From positions 1 through 64,000 of the forward strand of contig MHBF01000026.1 of assembly GCA_001803225.1 (NCBI GenBank): 64,000 nt of DNA, read 5' to 3'. Below are positions 27,914-37,307 of this stretch, piece by piece. The notes beneath the pieces are model-generated. The model was not told the origin of the DNA, did no database searches, and saw only the letters and a program-made list of their open reading frames with translations. Source of the stretch: Lentisphaerae bacterium GWF2_44_16. GTDB taxonomy: Bacteria; Verrucomicrobiota; Lentisphaeria; Victivallales; GWF2-45-14. Every line of letters starts with the position of its first letter. Positions within the stretch are counted from its first letter, which is position 1. The position numbers were made by a program, and so were the translations under genes.

Positions 27914-30586
27914 TTATTTGCTGAGACTGATAATTTCTTCCGCAATCATTTTACGGTATGTATCAAATTTCTCCGCCCCCCAGAACGACTTGATGTGAAT
28001 GGCAATCTGCTCCCCGAAACGCTTCTGGTATTCTTTCAGATCAACGACGGTATCGGCTTTTATATCATCAAGAAGTTTCCGGGCCTTTGTACACTCTTCA
28101 GGCTTCTTACCAATATTCTCTTTAATTAGTTGTTCAAGTGTGTAAATATACTTGAAATCGTTGATGCCTTCGCGTATCTCCTCCCACTGTATTGTGGAAA
28201 AAAGTTTTCCGCCTTTGAAATACACCGTGCAATGCTCGGCAGAACCAGCGTCAAAATCATTGAACGCGTCATCCTGAAAATTGGCATACGCCCAGTAAGC
28301 CTGTCCTCTGGAATTGGTCTTCCAGTAGAAATAACCGGCTTTGAAACGTACGGCGTCAGGGTATTCGCGCGAAGCGTTGGAATACCACCAGAACGACTTT
28401 CCGGCCTTCCTGCATTCTTCGCTTATACGCTCCGGTTCGAACTTCGCGTAATCTATGATGGTGTAAGTGCGGACATCCAAAGTATCGCCGAGCTTGTCCA
28501 CGTCATTCTGAGTAACGGTACTGTACGTCCTGATGCCGGGAACGGTCTTTAACTTTTTATATATTTCTATTGCGCGGTCAAGCTTCTTGTTGAAAGGCTC
28601 ATCAACGGGATAGAAAAGTACTTCTCTCAGGTTTTCCTTTTTCACCAGGTCACGGATTTGCGCGGCAAGTTCCGGGGTTATCTCCTGGTGATGAATGGGA
28701 ATAGGCTGTTTGGGAAAGCCAGCTTCATCCAGAAGTCTATTACAATAACGTAGTCTTTCTGCGATTTCAGGAGACCAGTTAGCCCCGAAAGTAAGTATTA
28801 CGGAATTCATTCCATGCTTTTTCATATCAAGAAGCTGCGTCATGTCCGCGTCTTTGTTTTTAGGGTCGATGCAGTATCCGCTGCCTTCCCTGCCGCCGTA
28901 GTACATTGCGAAGAAGTAATCCTCAGGGTCTTTCAGCTTGAATGGATAAACCTTGAATTTAAGCGCAAGCTTTTTTTCAGGGGTATTTGCCGCTTTAAGG
29001 CTTATGCTTCCTGTATAAAGTCCGGGTTTTGCGTTTTCCGGAACATTGAAATTGAGCCAGAACTGCCGGGAAATTCCTGATGGAACATCCTGCGCACTGA
29101 ACGGTTCCAGCAATTCCGGAATGACACTCCATGTCTTTGCGTTGCCCTTATGTCCGGAACGCTGGGGCCAGCAGCGCACGACATTCAAATCAATGTCTTT
29201 CGCTGGAAACAGCTCGCCGGTTTCGGACTTGAGATCGCTCAGCGTAATATTCAAATCCGCGACATCATTGACCCCGTATATTGCAAAGGAGGCGGCTTCA
29301 ATTTCTCCCGGCGTTGCGGCCGCTTCAACTGTGTTGTTCACCTGTTGCGGGAGAGGCGTGGTATCGGGAAAAATCCGCTGCTGGAGGCTGTTCACATAAC
29401 AGATATATCCTTGTTTTCTGTCGGCATCGCTTATCTGCGGTTTTTCCCTATGCGTGGGCTGCACATCCTTCTTGAATCCTGTATCTGGAACGGTAATGCT
29501 GTTAATAATCTCGCTGAATTCCCGCCACTGTTTGATGGGAGCGATTACAAGACTGTTTAAGATACCGATTCCTTTCATGCTTATATCCAGTCCGTCTTTT
29601 CCGGCATCACAGGCAAATATTTCAGGGCAGAAATCTCCTGTATCATTGGAAGGGACATCAAATTCACGTCCATTAACATTAAGACGGCAGCCAGGAGAAG
29701 GCAGAACTCCGTCACCGCTTAGAACATAGAGGTAATAACGGCCGGAGGGAAGCTTAACCTTGAAAGTATTCATTGCTCCCGTATTTTCCGATACTACAAA
29801 ATCACGTCTGAGACTGCCTGGGCCGCGACGATCGCAGTCTAGCATTCCCGCCGCTGAAGTCCAGCCATAGCCTTTTCCGGCATCATAAACGGTATTTGCC
29901 GAAACTTTGGTAAAGCCGGGTATCGTTTCAATTTTCGCCGGACCGAAATCAAAGCAGTAAATGCCCGGATATTTAACAAGCGCATTGGCTGAAGCTTTCT
30001 TTTCCTTCTCTGCCACATTTCCGCCAGACATGGACACCAGCATCTCGCGCACCCGGGCACTCCCGTCGGGAAGACTGCTTACGGTCAATCTCACCTTGCT
30101 TGCGCTCAGAGGGGAAAACCTGAAAACAGGGGCCGGGTCGGGAAGTTCCACATTATATTTATCCTTCTTGTCCAGCCCATTTACTATTCTCATGTACTTT
30201 GAAACATAATCTTTCTTATCAACGATGGTTTTCCAGGCTGTTCCATCCCAGTATTCTATTTTGAAGTTATTGAAAAGTTGTGTAAAGTTATTTTTCTCGT
30301 ACATATACAGTTGTATCTGGTTGAATTTCTTCGGCGCGCCGAAATCAAGTTCCAGCCAATGCGGCCCTTTAGCTTTATTAGCGAAATCAGTACACCAGTA
30401 TTCTTTTCCATCCACTTTTCCATCCGCCGCAAACTTCGCCAGATGTCCCTTGAACTTAGTCAGCTCCGAACTGGCCGTGACTTTTTCGGGTTTAATCATC
30501 TCTCCATAAGAAAACACAGCACCGAATACGAAGATACAAAGAGCACCCCTCCAACAGCTTGCAGATAACAAGTTACTCATCTTCAA
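27914..30586 (-). CDS. Secreted F5/8-type (discoidin) + DUF4091-like glycoside hydrolase
   Basis: Signal peptide; N-terminal discoidin-like region (ASSELTKFKGHLAKFAADGKVDGKEYWCTDF...WLELDFGAPKKFNQIQLYMYE); C-terminal LREVLFYPVDEPFNKKLDRAIEIYKKLKTVPGIRTYSTV and YWKTNSRGQAYWAY. Confidence 0.85.
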   Translation of the reverse strand: MKMSNLLSASCWRGALCIFVFGAVFSYGEMIKPEKVTASSELTKFKGHLAKFAADGKVDGKEYWCTDFANKAKGPHWLELDFGAPKKFNQIQLYMYEKNNFTQLFNNFKIEYWDGTAWKTIVDKKDYVSKYMRIVNGLDKKDKYNVELPDPAPVFRFSPLSASKVRLTVSSLPDGSARVREMLVSMSGGNVAEKEKKASANALVKYPGIYCFDFGPAKIETIPGFTKVSANTVYDAGKGYGWTSAAGMLDCDRRGPGSLRRDFVVSENTGAMNTFKVKLPSGRYYLYVLSGDGVLPSPGCRLNVNGREFDVPSNDTGDFCPEIFACDAGKDGLDISMKGIGILNSLVIAPIKQWREFSEIINSITVPDTGFKKDVQPTHREKPQISDADRKQGYICYVNSLQQRIFPDTTPLPQQVNNTVEAAATPGEIEAASFAIYGVNDVADLNITLSDLKSETGELFPAKDIDLNVVRCWPQRSGHKGNAKTWSVIPELLEPFSAQDVPSGISRQFWLNFNVPENAKPGLYTGSISLKAANTPEKKLALKFKVYPFKLKDPEDYFFAMYYGGREGSGYCIDPKNKDADMTQLLDMKKHGMNSVILTFGANWSPEIAERLRYCNRLLDEAGFPKQPIPIHHQEITPELAAQIRDLVKKENLREVLFYPVDEPFNKKLDRAIEIYKKLKTVPGIRTYSTVTQNDVDKLGDTLDVRTYTIIDYAKFEPERISEECRKAGKSFWWYSNASREYPDAVRFKAGYFYWKTNSRGQAYWAYANFQDDAFNDFDAGSAEHCTVYFKGGKLFSTIQWEEIREGINDFKYIYTLEQLIKENIGKKPEECTKARKLLDDIKADTVVDLKEYQKRFGEQIAIHIKSFWGAEKFDTYRKMIAEEIISLSK

Positions 30587-30603
30587 CCCTTCCTCTTTTC
30601 AAT

Positions 30604-30654
30604 TTTACAAAACTACATTTATTTACATTGTAAAGATTTCATTTATATTATAAA
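30604..30654. promoter_or_regulatory. Three AT-rich (near-)palindromes at about 20-bp spacing
   Basis: TTTTACAAAA (30603-30612), TTTAC-ATT-GTAAA (30622-30634), TTTAT-ATT-ATAAA (30642-30654); the last two are exact palindromic arms around ATT and are each followed by GATT. Confidence 0.45.
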
Positions 30655-30858
30655 GATTCAACCAGAGAAAGTCAATAGGAAAAAGAGCTGTGATATGAAA
30701 AAAAAGGATTTATTTTTCAATACTTCACAATACGAAGTTTAAAACAGGAAACATCAGGAACTGAATTATAAATATGTTCGCGTATGCCGGGCTTGAAATA
30801 AGCATTATCAGAAAGTCTATTTACGGGATTGTTTAACTTATTGAAAAGGCAACTTAAA

Positions 30859-31521
30859 ATGATTGAATACTATCTGGATATTTTTGAAAAGACAAAATGT
30901 GAACACAGTCTTGCAGCACCGCAAAATATCTCATGCCGCTTCTCCGAAAGTGATTTTCCGGAAGGACTTGAGCCTATGTGGTACAGGGTCATCAACACAC
31001 AGCGTTCTCCTCGTGAAAAAGCCATGGCATTCATGTGGCACAATGCCAAAACGTTGAACGTATGCTCCATCATGGAGGACTCGGATGTCCACACCGGAGC
31101 TGCCGGAAAAAATGACAGGACTTGGGCAAAAGGTGATGTGATGGAACTCTTCATACAGGCACCGAATGCCAGAAACTATTATGAACTTCATGTGGCGCCT
31201 AACATGGCGACGCTGGAACTCTCAATCCCTGATGTGAGTGTGATGGGAAAAGTTAAGCTTGAAGAGTTATTCTTCGAGTCAGGCTTCACTTCAAGTCTTA
31301 ATCTTTTCAATTTGAAGTCAGGAATAAAAGGTTGGCTCGGACACATGAAAATACCGCTGGACAAAATCGGGCTCTCAAGCGGCAAGCTCACAGGCTCCAG
31401 ATTTGCCGTATGCAGATATAATTACAATCATCTCTGGGTAGAGGGGCCGGAAATTTCATCCACTTCCTATTTCCCTGCAGGCGGCTTTCACCAGCCGGAT
31501 TTCTGGCAGAACATAATCTGA
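30859..31521 (+). CDS. CBM9-like carbohydrate-binding domain protein
   Basis: AKTLNVCSIMEDSDVHT...WAKGDVMELFIQAPNARNYYELHVAPNMATLEL resembles CBM9-like folds; start placed at MIEYY. Confidence 0.6.
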   Translation: MIEYYLDIFEKTKCEHSLAAPQNISCRFSESDFPEGLEPMWYRVINTQRSPREKAMAFMWHNAKTLNVCSIMEDSDVHTGAAGKNDRTWAKGDVMELFIQAPNARNYYELHVAPNMATLELSIPDVSVMGKVKLEELFFESGFTSSLNLFNLKSGIKGWLGHMKIPLDKIGLSSGKLTGSRFAVCRYNYNHLWVEGPEISSTSYFPAGGFHQPDFWQNII

Positions 31522-31536
31522 CAGGTTTCAGGCAAA

Positions 31537-32457
31537 GTGAATATGCTTCTTGAAAATAATCCCGGCGGCGCGGTATCCAGAAAGATAGAAACGTTCCCGA
31601 AATTTCCGCCTCTTTACGAGAAGTTGAACGATTTTCTTTTCAAATGGATTGAAACCGTCAGAATAACCCCTGTTTCAGCTGTACAATGGCAGTGCGGTCC
31701 GGAATGGATTATTCAGGAACGGACAGTCCGCGATATAATGTGTACCTATGTACTGAAAGGAAACGGCGCAGGTTACATAGGCGATGAGAAAAACAGTTTC
31801 ACGATGAAAAAAGGCGATCTTGTCATATTTCCCAAAGGAGTGAAACAGTCAACATGGACTGCGGGAGGGAAAGTTTTTGAAATTATAAACATCCATTTTT
31901 TTGCGAATATATGCGGTTCAATAGATCTTGTAAATCTGATGAATATCTCCGGAGTGTATTCATCAGGTACTGATATTCTTTTCCAAAACTGTTCCTCAGC
32001 GCTGGCACGCGAATACGCGTTGAAAGTATCCGGATCTAAAGAAATAATGCGTTCGTATATTTTCCAGATGATAATGCATATCATACGTTTTTCGGCAGGG
32101 AAAAACTCTGAAAAGCCTTGTGACATGGACAAACTCCTCAAATTGATACCCGCTTTCATGCTCATGGAAAAACAGTTGAATAATCCAAGCCTTACAGTAA
32201 AAGAAATTGCCGGCGAGGTTTCCATAAGCGAAGTTTATCTGAGAAGATTATTTCAGGAAACAGTATCCATGGCCCCTGTAGAATTTATTCAGCAACGGAG
32301 AATTGACAAAGCTTGCGGACTTCTGTCCGAAACCGGAATGTCCATACAGGCAATTTCTGATGTCTGCGGTTTCAGTGATAAATATTTTTTTCACAGGGTA
32401 TTCAAAAAACTTGTCACCATGACGCCTTCGGAATATCGCGAACAGACCCGCTTCTGA
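31537..32457 (+). CDS. AraC family transcriptional regulator
   Basis: N-terminal cupin-like region; C-terminal double HTH LTVKEIAGEVSISEVYLRRLFQE...VCGFSDKYFFHRVFKKLVTMTPSEYR. Confidence 0.92.
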   Translation: MNMLLENNPGGAVSRKIETFPKFPPLYEKLNDFLFKWIETVRITPVSAVQWQCGPEWIIQERTVRDIMCTYVLKGNGAGYIGDEKNSFTMKKGDLVIFPKGVKQSTWTAGGKVFEIINIHFFANICGSIDLVNLMNISGVYSSGTDILFQNCSSALAREYALKVSGSKEIMRSYIFQMIMHIIRFSAGKNSEKPCDMDKLLKLIPAFMLMEKQLNNPSLTVKEIAGEVSISEVYLRRLFQETVSMAPVEFIQQRRIDKACGLLSETGMSIQAISDVCGFSDKYFFHRVFKKLVTMTPSEYREQTRF

Positions 32458-32463
32458 TATGTT

Positions 32464-32943
32464 TTATTCCTTGTATTTGATAAAGAGGGCGGTAATGACT
32501 CTTTTGTAGGTCTGCACGTCCATGCTGTCCTGTTGTTTTCGTCCAATCTGTCCGTAACGGTAATTGAAATTCTGTTCCATATTTTTCATATTGTCACGGC
32601 TGTCGTCATCGTCGGCAGTGCCGCCCATGGACGGGGCGGTATCCAGCAACTGGTCTTCTCTGCAATCACCGTCAGGAACTATGCCGTAAGTCAATATCAA
32701 TACGCCGTCAGCACCTTCCGCTTCAGCCTTTAACATTAATTTATTTTTTATTTCCTCTTCGGAATAGCTGTAATTAGCGGAAGCTCTGGCTTTACCCATT
32801 ACCATATACTTGAAAGGTATTTTGCTCTTATCAGTAAAAATCTTGACAGTTGAAGTGGCCGGATAAGATTTACCCACATAATCGACACTTATACAGCCCC
32901 CCGCAAAAAAAGCCGCAAGAATTACTAAAAGAATAAGTTTCAT
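32464..32943 (-). CDS. Lipoprotein of unknown function
   Basis: Signal plus lipobox-like MKLILLVILAAFFAGGCISVDYVG. Confidence 0.65.
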   Translation of the reverse strand: MKLILLVILAAFFAGGCISVDYVGKSYPATSTVKIFTDKSKIPFKYMVMGKARASANYSYSEEEIKNKLMLKAEAEGADGVLILTYGIVPDGDCREDQLLDTAPSMGGTADDDDSRDNMKNMEQNFNYRYGQIGRKQQDSMDVQTYKRVITALFIKYKE

Positions 32944-33118
32944 TTTTATATCACCGCCAATTTATTAAAAGAGTCTAAAAAATAACTTGATTTGACGCAT
33001 TTTCAAGAGCATATAACTAATTTATAAGTCCTTGCCGCTATTCCCGGGCTTGATTAATGGCCCTTGGAAGGTTAAATTACTTCATCAATCAAGTTCTGAA
33101 AAAATATGGAGGTTCAGG

Positions 33119-33757
33119 ATGAAGGTCTCAGTTCTTTGTGCCGTTTTATTTATCGCCGCCACTCTTTCAGCCCGCGACATCACCACACTGGATGGAAAAA
33201 CCTATAAAAATGTCCAGATATCCAGCGTAACTCCTGCCGGTTTCGATATATGTTACGCGCCTGACAAAGGAGGAGTTGCCATAAAAGAAATCTTTTTCAA
33301 AGACCTTCCCGAAAGTATAAGAAAGGAATTCAACTACAATCCTCAGAAAGCCGAAGCCTTTACAAAAAAAGTTGATAGAATAACCCAGATGAGAGACGAG
33401 GAAGTCGCAAAAGAATACCAGCAGACAATGGCACAGGAAGCCAAACAGGAAGCAAGGCATGATAAATATGAAGCCATTGCCTACGCTGGAAAAATTAATG
33501 TCATATTAAATGGCATTCTGCCAAGCAATCATGGTCTCATAGCCTGGGCAAAAACTCCGAACGCCACAGTTACAACAGGGACAATCGGAAAAGTCTTCAT
33601 AATCGGCTTGGATACTGTTCCCAACGGCGGAAGCTGGGCAGGTTATATTTATCCGACAAAAACAACAGCCAGCGGTTTTCCCTGTTATACAATAACATTG
33701 GAACAGGCCATAATAATAATGGAAGAAAACGCAACCCTCAAAAAAGCAAAGAAATAA
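33119..33757 (+). CDS. Secreted protein of unknown function
   Basis: Signal peptide MKVSVLCAVLFIAATLSA; DITTLDGKTYKNVQISSVTPAGFDICYAPDKGGVAIKEIFFKDLPE. Start 33119 is preceded by GGAGG. Confidence 0.65.
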   Translation: MKVSVLCAVLFIAATLSARDITTLDGKTYKNVQISSVTPAGFDICYAPDKGGVAIKEIFFKDLPESIRKEFNYNPQKAEAFTKKVDRITQMRDEEVAKEYQQTMAQEAKQEARHDKYEAIAYAGKINVILNGILPSNHGLIAWAKTPNATVTTGTIGKVFIIGLDTVPNGGSWAGYIYPTKTTASGFPCYTITLEQAIIIMEENATLKKAKK

Positions 33758-33772
33758 GCTTTCAGCTTTTTT

Positions 33773-35281
33773 CTATCTGAAAAGTTTTGCCCGGGATAAT
33801 GCCCGCATCATGGCCTTGGCCTTATTGCGGGTCTCTTCAAATTCATCATCAGGCACAGAATCCGCCACAATACCGCCGCCTGCCTGAACATAAGCTTTGC
33901 CGTCTTTCAGTACCGCCGTACGTATCGTAATACAGGAATTGATATTGCCGTTAAATGAATAATACGCAACTGCTCCGCCATAAGGCCCGCGTTTTTCCTT
34001 TTCAAGTTCGCTGATTATCTGCATGGCCCTGACTTTCGGCGCGCCGGAAAGAGTTCCCGCCGGAAAAGTCGAACGCATAACGGCATCCGCCTCCAGCTCC
34101 GGCTTAAGTTCCCCTGTAACGTTTGAAACTATATGCATTACATGGCTGTAACGTTCCACTATCATAAGATCATCAACTTTAACCGTACCCGCTTTTGAAA
34201 CCCTGCCGACATCATTTCTTCCGAGATCAACGAGCATTATATGTTCCGCGCGTTCCTTGGGATCTCCCAAAAGTTCCTTTTCCATGGCAATATCTTCTTC
34301 CGGGGTCTTCCCGCGCTTCCGCGTACCGGCAATGGGCCTTACCGTTATTTTTCTGTCTTCGCATTTGGCATGGACTTCGGGAGAAGCGCCGACTATGGCA
34401 TAATCTCCGCAATTGAGCAGAAACATGTAGGGCGAAGGATTTATAGTGCGCAAGGCCCTGTAAACGGCAAGCGGCGGACACGGGTTATCCATCGAAAAGC
34501 GCTGCGAAAGCACAACCTGAATTATATCTCCGTCGAGAATATATTTTTTAGCCCTGTTTACCATATTGTTGTACTCTTCGCGTGTTTTGTTTGATACCGC
34601 GTCCATTTCTTCCGCGGGAGTTTCCAGATCTATCGGGGCAAAGGCCGCGGGTTTCTGGAGTTTTACCGAGAGGCCCTTTATCTTCTTGACAGCCTCGTCA
34701 TAAGCCTTCTTTATGCCATCTTCTGACTTATCTCCTATAAATGCCTGAGAAATTATTTTAACCGTATGCAGCACTCTGTCAAAAACAAGCAGGCTGTCCG
34801 TAATCATGAAAAACGCTTCGGGAACATCAAGCGGGGTTATTTCAGCCGGCGGCACCGTTGTCTCTATCTCGGATATGACATCATAGGAGGCGTAGCCCAC
34901 CGCTCCGCCGATAAAAGGCGGAAGCCCGGGAACCGCAACAGGCGAATACCTTGAAAGAACTTTCTTTATCTTCTCAAAAACATCTTTTCCTTCAATGCGC
35001 TCGGCCTTTCCGGAGCTGACAAGCTCCCCTTCCCCTGATTTCTGAACATAAATCGAAAGAGGTTTGCAGCCGAGTATGGAATACCTGCCGATATTCTCTT
35101 CCCCTTCCACGCTCTCAAGGAGAAAAGAACAGGGTTCCGGCTTTCCGTTCTCATTCTCAGTTATCTTATAATATGCTGATACGGGTGTTTCCATATCGGC
35201 AACAACTTCGCAATATACGGGAACAAGATTTCCCTGTCCCGCAAACTTGCGAAAATCTTCGAGTGAAGGCAGAATATTCAT
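33773..35281 (-). CDS. trpE: Anthranilate synthase component I
   Basis: FLLESVEGEENIGRYSILG, IQVVLSQRFS, PSPYMFLLN, RPIAGTRKRGKTPEED, DLGRNDVGRVS, FPAGTLSGAPKVRAM, RGPYGGAVAYYSFNG. Confidence 0.93.
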   Translation of the reverse strand: MNILPSLEDFRKFAGQGNLVPVYCEVVADMETPVSAYYKITENENGKPEPCSFLLESVEGEENIGRYSILGCKPLSIYVQKSGEGELVSSGKAERIEGKDVFEKIKKVLSRYSPVAVPGLPPFIGGAVGYASYDVISEIETTVPPAEITPLDVPEAFFMITDSLLVFDRVLHTVKIISQAFIGDKSEDGIKKAYDEAVKKIKGLSVKLQKPAAFAPIDLETPAEEMDAVSNKTREEYNNMVNRAKKYILDGDIIQVVLSQRFSMDNPCPPLAVYRALRTINPSPYMFLLNCGDYAIVGASPEVHAKCEDRKITVRPIAGTRKRGKTPEEDIAMEKELLGDPKERAEHIMLVDLGRNDVGRVSKAGTVKVDDLMIVERYSHVMHIVSNVTGELKPELEADAVMRSTFPAGTLSGAPKVRAMQIISELEKEKRGPYGGAVAYYSFNGNINSCITIRTAVLKDGKAYVQAGGGIVADSVPDDEFEETRNKAKAMMRALSRAKLFR

Positions 35282-35330
35282 AAATCAATCCTTATATGTT
35301 CTTGAAATAATACCTAAATATATAATATGA

Positions 35331-36410
35331 ATGAAATTTTTCATGATTATAACAGTGGAAACATTGAAATTAAATGGTTTAGTATGTCAACAAAGGAAGA
35401 ATAAATTGGAAAATAAAGCGAACTTTCAGACATTCAACCCGGATTTGGCCATTCAGTCGGTAGAAGAAGCCATGGACATGAAAATGAGCGGCTTTGCCTC
35501 TCCGCTGCCCAGTTACATAAACAGGGTTTACGAATTGCAGGCCACCGATAAAACCCGTATCATCGCCAAATTCTACAGGCCGGGAAGATGGACGAAAGAG
35601 GCAATTTTAGAGGAACATAAGTTTATAGCCGACTGCGCGGCGGAAGATATTCCGGTCGTTTCTCCGATGAAACAGAAAAACGGTGAAACATTAGGCAACG
35701 CGGAGGGCATACATTTTGCCGTTTACCCGAAGCGTTCCGGCCGAAGAATAGAGCTTGATACGGAGGACGACTGGCGACGCATTGGACGCGTAATATCCAG
35801 AATCCACTCTGCCGGGGCACTCAGTAAATCCGAATTCAGAGTGAAACTTCACCCCGCGCTTTCCACTAAAAGCGACATCGAATATCTTTGTGAGGGAAAT
35901 TTTATTTCATGTCTTTATTTAGACCCTTTCAGAAACCTGTGCGATGAAATACTTTCTCTGATAAGCGGGCTTTTCGATGAGAACGATTTCATAAGACTGC
36001 ACGGTGACTGTCACAGGGGCAACCTGCTGGAGCGTCCGGATGAAGGCATAATGGTGATTGACTTCGACGATATGGTCAGCGGTCCCCCGATACAGGATCT
36101 CTGGCTTCTTCTGACCGATTACGCGCATAATTCACACGATGAAATAAGATTTCTACTGGAAGGTTACGAACAGTTCAGGGATTTCGACAGAAAATCTCTC
36201 TGCCTTATTGAGCCGCTCCGGGCAATGAGAATAATATATTTTCTAGCATGGTGCGCCAGACAGTCGGGCGACCTGCAATTCCGCCATCACTTCCCCGACT
36301 GGGGAAACGACGCGTTCTGGCGCAAAGAAACAAACGAACTCAAATCCCAACTTGAACTGATACGCACGGCCCTCCCCCAGCCCGCAAAACGTAAAACAGG
36401 CAGGCGCTGA
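35331..36410 (+). CDS. srkA: SrkA/YihE-like stress-response kinase
   Basis: RIIAKFYRPGRWTKEAILEEHKF, LHGDCHRGNLLERPDEGIMVIDFDDMVSGPPIQDLWLL. The true start may be TTG 35406 behind AAGGAAG. Confidence 0.85.
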   Translation: MKFFMIITVETLKLNGLVCQQRKNKLENKANFQTFNPDLAIQSVEEAMDMKMSGFASPLPSYINRVYELQATDKTRIIAKFYRPGRWTKEAILEEHKFIADCAAEDIPVVSPMKQKNGETLGNAEGIHFAVYPKRSGRRIELDTEDDWRRIGRVISRIHSAGALSKSEFRVKLHPALSTKSDIEYLCEGNFISCLYLDPFRNLCDEILSLISGLFDENDFIRLHGDCHRGNLLERPDEGIMVIDFDDMVSGPPIQDLWLLLTDYAHNSHDEIRFLLEGYEQFRDFDRKSLCLIEPLRAMRIIYFLAWCARQSGDLQFRHHFPDWGNDAFWRKETNELKSQLELIRTALPQPAKRKTGRR

Positions 36411-36415
36411 AGCAG

Positions 36416-37291
36416 ATGAATCCACTGATTATGCACGTCGTTTCGGGCAATGCTTTTTTCACAGGCATCCTGCTTATAATAATCGCCATCCTTATGACAT
36501 TCCGAAAAGGAAACTCCGTTTACAGAACAGCCACTCGCCTGATTTTTATAATTGGACTTATTCTTACGGCTTTGACGTCCACTCCAATATATATGCCTTT
36601 AGCTATTCTGTTTTATCTCCTGCCTATTGCATTAATGGTACTTTTATATTTCGACTCTATTTCTCCAAAACTCATCATCTCACTGAAAATCATATCAATA
36701 CTTACCTGTCTCACTGCTGGAATTATAGAACTCACTAATTGTATTATCCCGGACATAGCTCCTCTGAATTGCGGTAAAATATATGTGGTAGGCGATTCTG
36801 TAAGCGCTGGAATAGGCTTCAAGGGAGAAAAAACATGGTCTGAAATAGTTGAGGAAAAAACACATATCCCAGTACGCAATATGTCTGTCGGCGGCGGAAC
36901 AGTAAAATCAGCACAAACTAAGGCACACTTAATAAAAGACGATAATGTCCTGATCTTTCTTGAAATAGGCGGAAACGATATGCTCGGAAGAACCCCCTTC
37001 CCTCGATACTGTCAGGAACTTGACGTCCTGCTGGGAAGCCTTAAAGGGAAAAACAGGACTCTCATAATGCTGGAATTGCCCTGGGCTCCTTTCCATGCTT
37101 CTTTCCTGAAAGCCCAGCGCGAACTTGCCATAAAGCATAAAGTAATTCTCATCCCCAGAAAGGTTTTCTCCGGGGTACTTGAAGGAAGCGCCTCCACCGT
37201 TGACGGAATCCATCTCTCAAATTACGGACAGGAAAAAATGGCAAATGCCTTCCTGAATATCTGCGGACACGCCCTGAAAAGACTCAAATAA
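36416..37291 (+). CDS. Membrane-anchored SGNH/GDSL hydrolase
   Basis: Several N-terminal TMs; VVGDSVSAGIGFKGEKTWSEIV, FLEIGGNDML, TVDGIHLSNYGQEKMA. Confidence 0.85.
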   Translation: MNPLIMHVVSGNAFFTGILLIIIAILMTFRKGNSVYRTATRLIFIIGLILTALTSTPIYMPLAILFYLLPIALMVLLYFDSISPKLIISLKIISILTCLTAGIIELTNCIIPDIAPLNCGKIYVVGDSVSAGIGFKGEKTWSEIVEEKTHIPVRNMSVGGGTVKSAQTKAHLIKDDNVLIFLEIGGNDMLGRTPFPRYCQELDVLLGSLKGKNRTLIMLELPWAPFHASFLKAQRELAIKHKVILIPRKVFSGVLEGSASTVDGIHLSNYGQEKMANAFLNICGHALKRLK

Positions 37292-37307
37292 AAAGCTGTT
37301 TGAAAGA

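Noticed and set aside
33740-33773. AAGCT-TTC-AGCTTTTTT as a terminator between 33757 and trpE
   Set aside because: Stem is only 5 bp with low GC; plausible but too weak to list as a supported feature.
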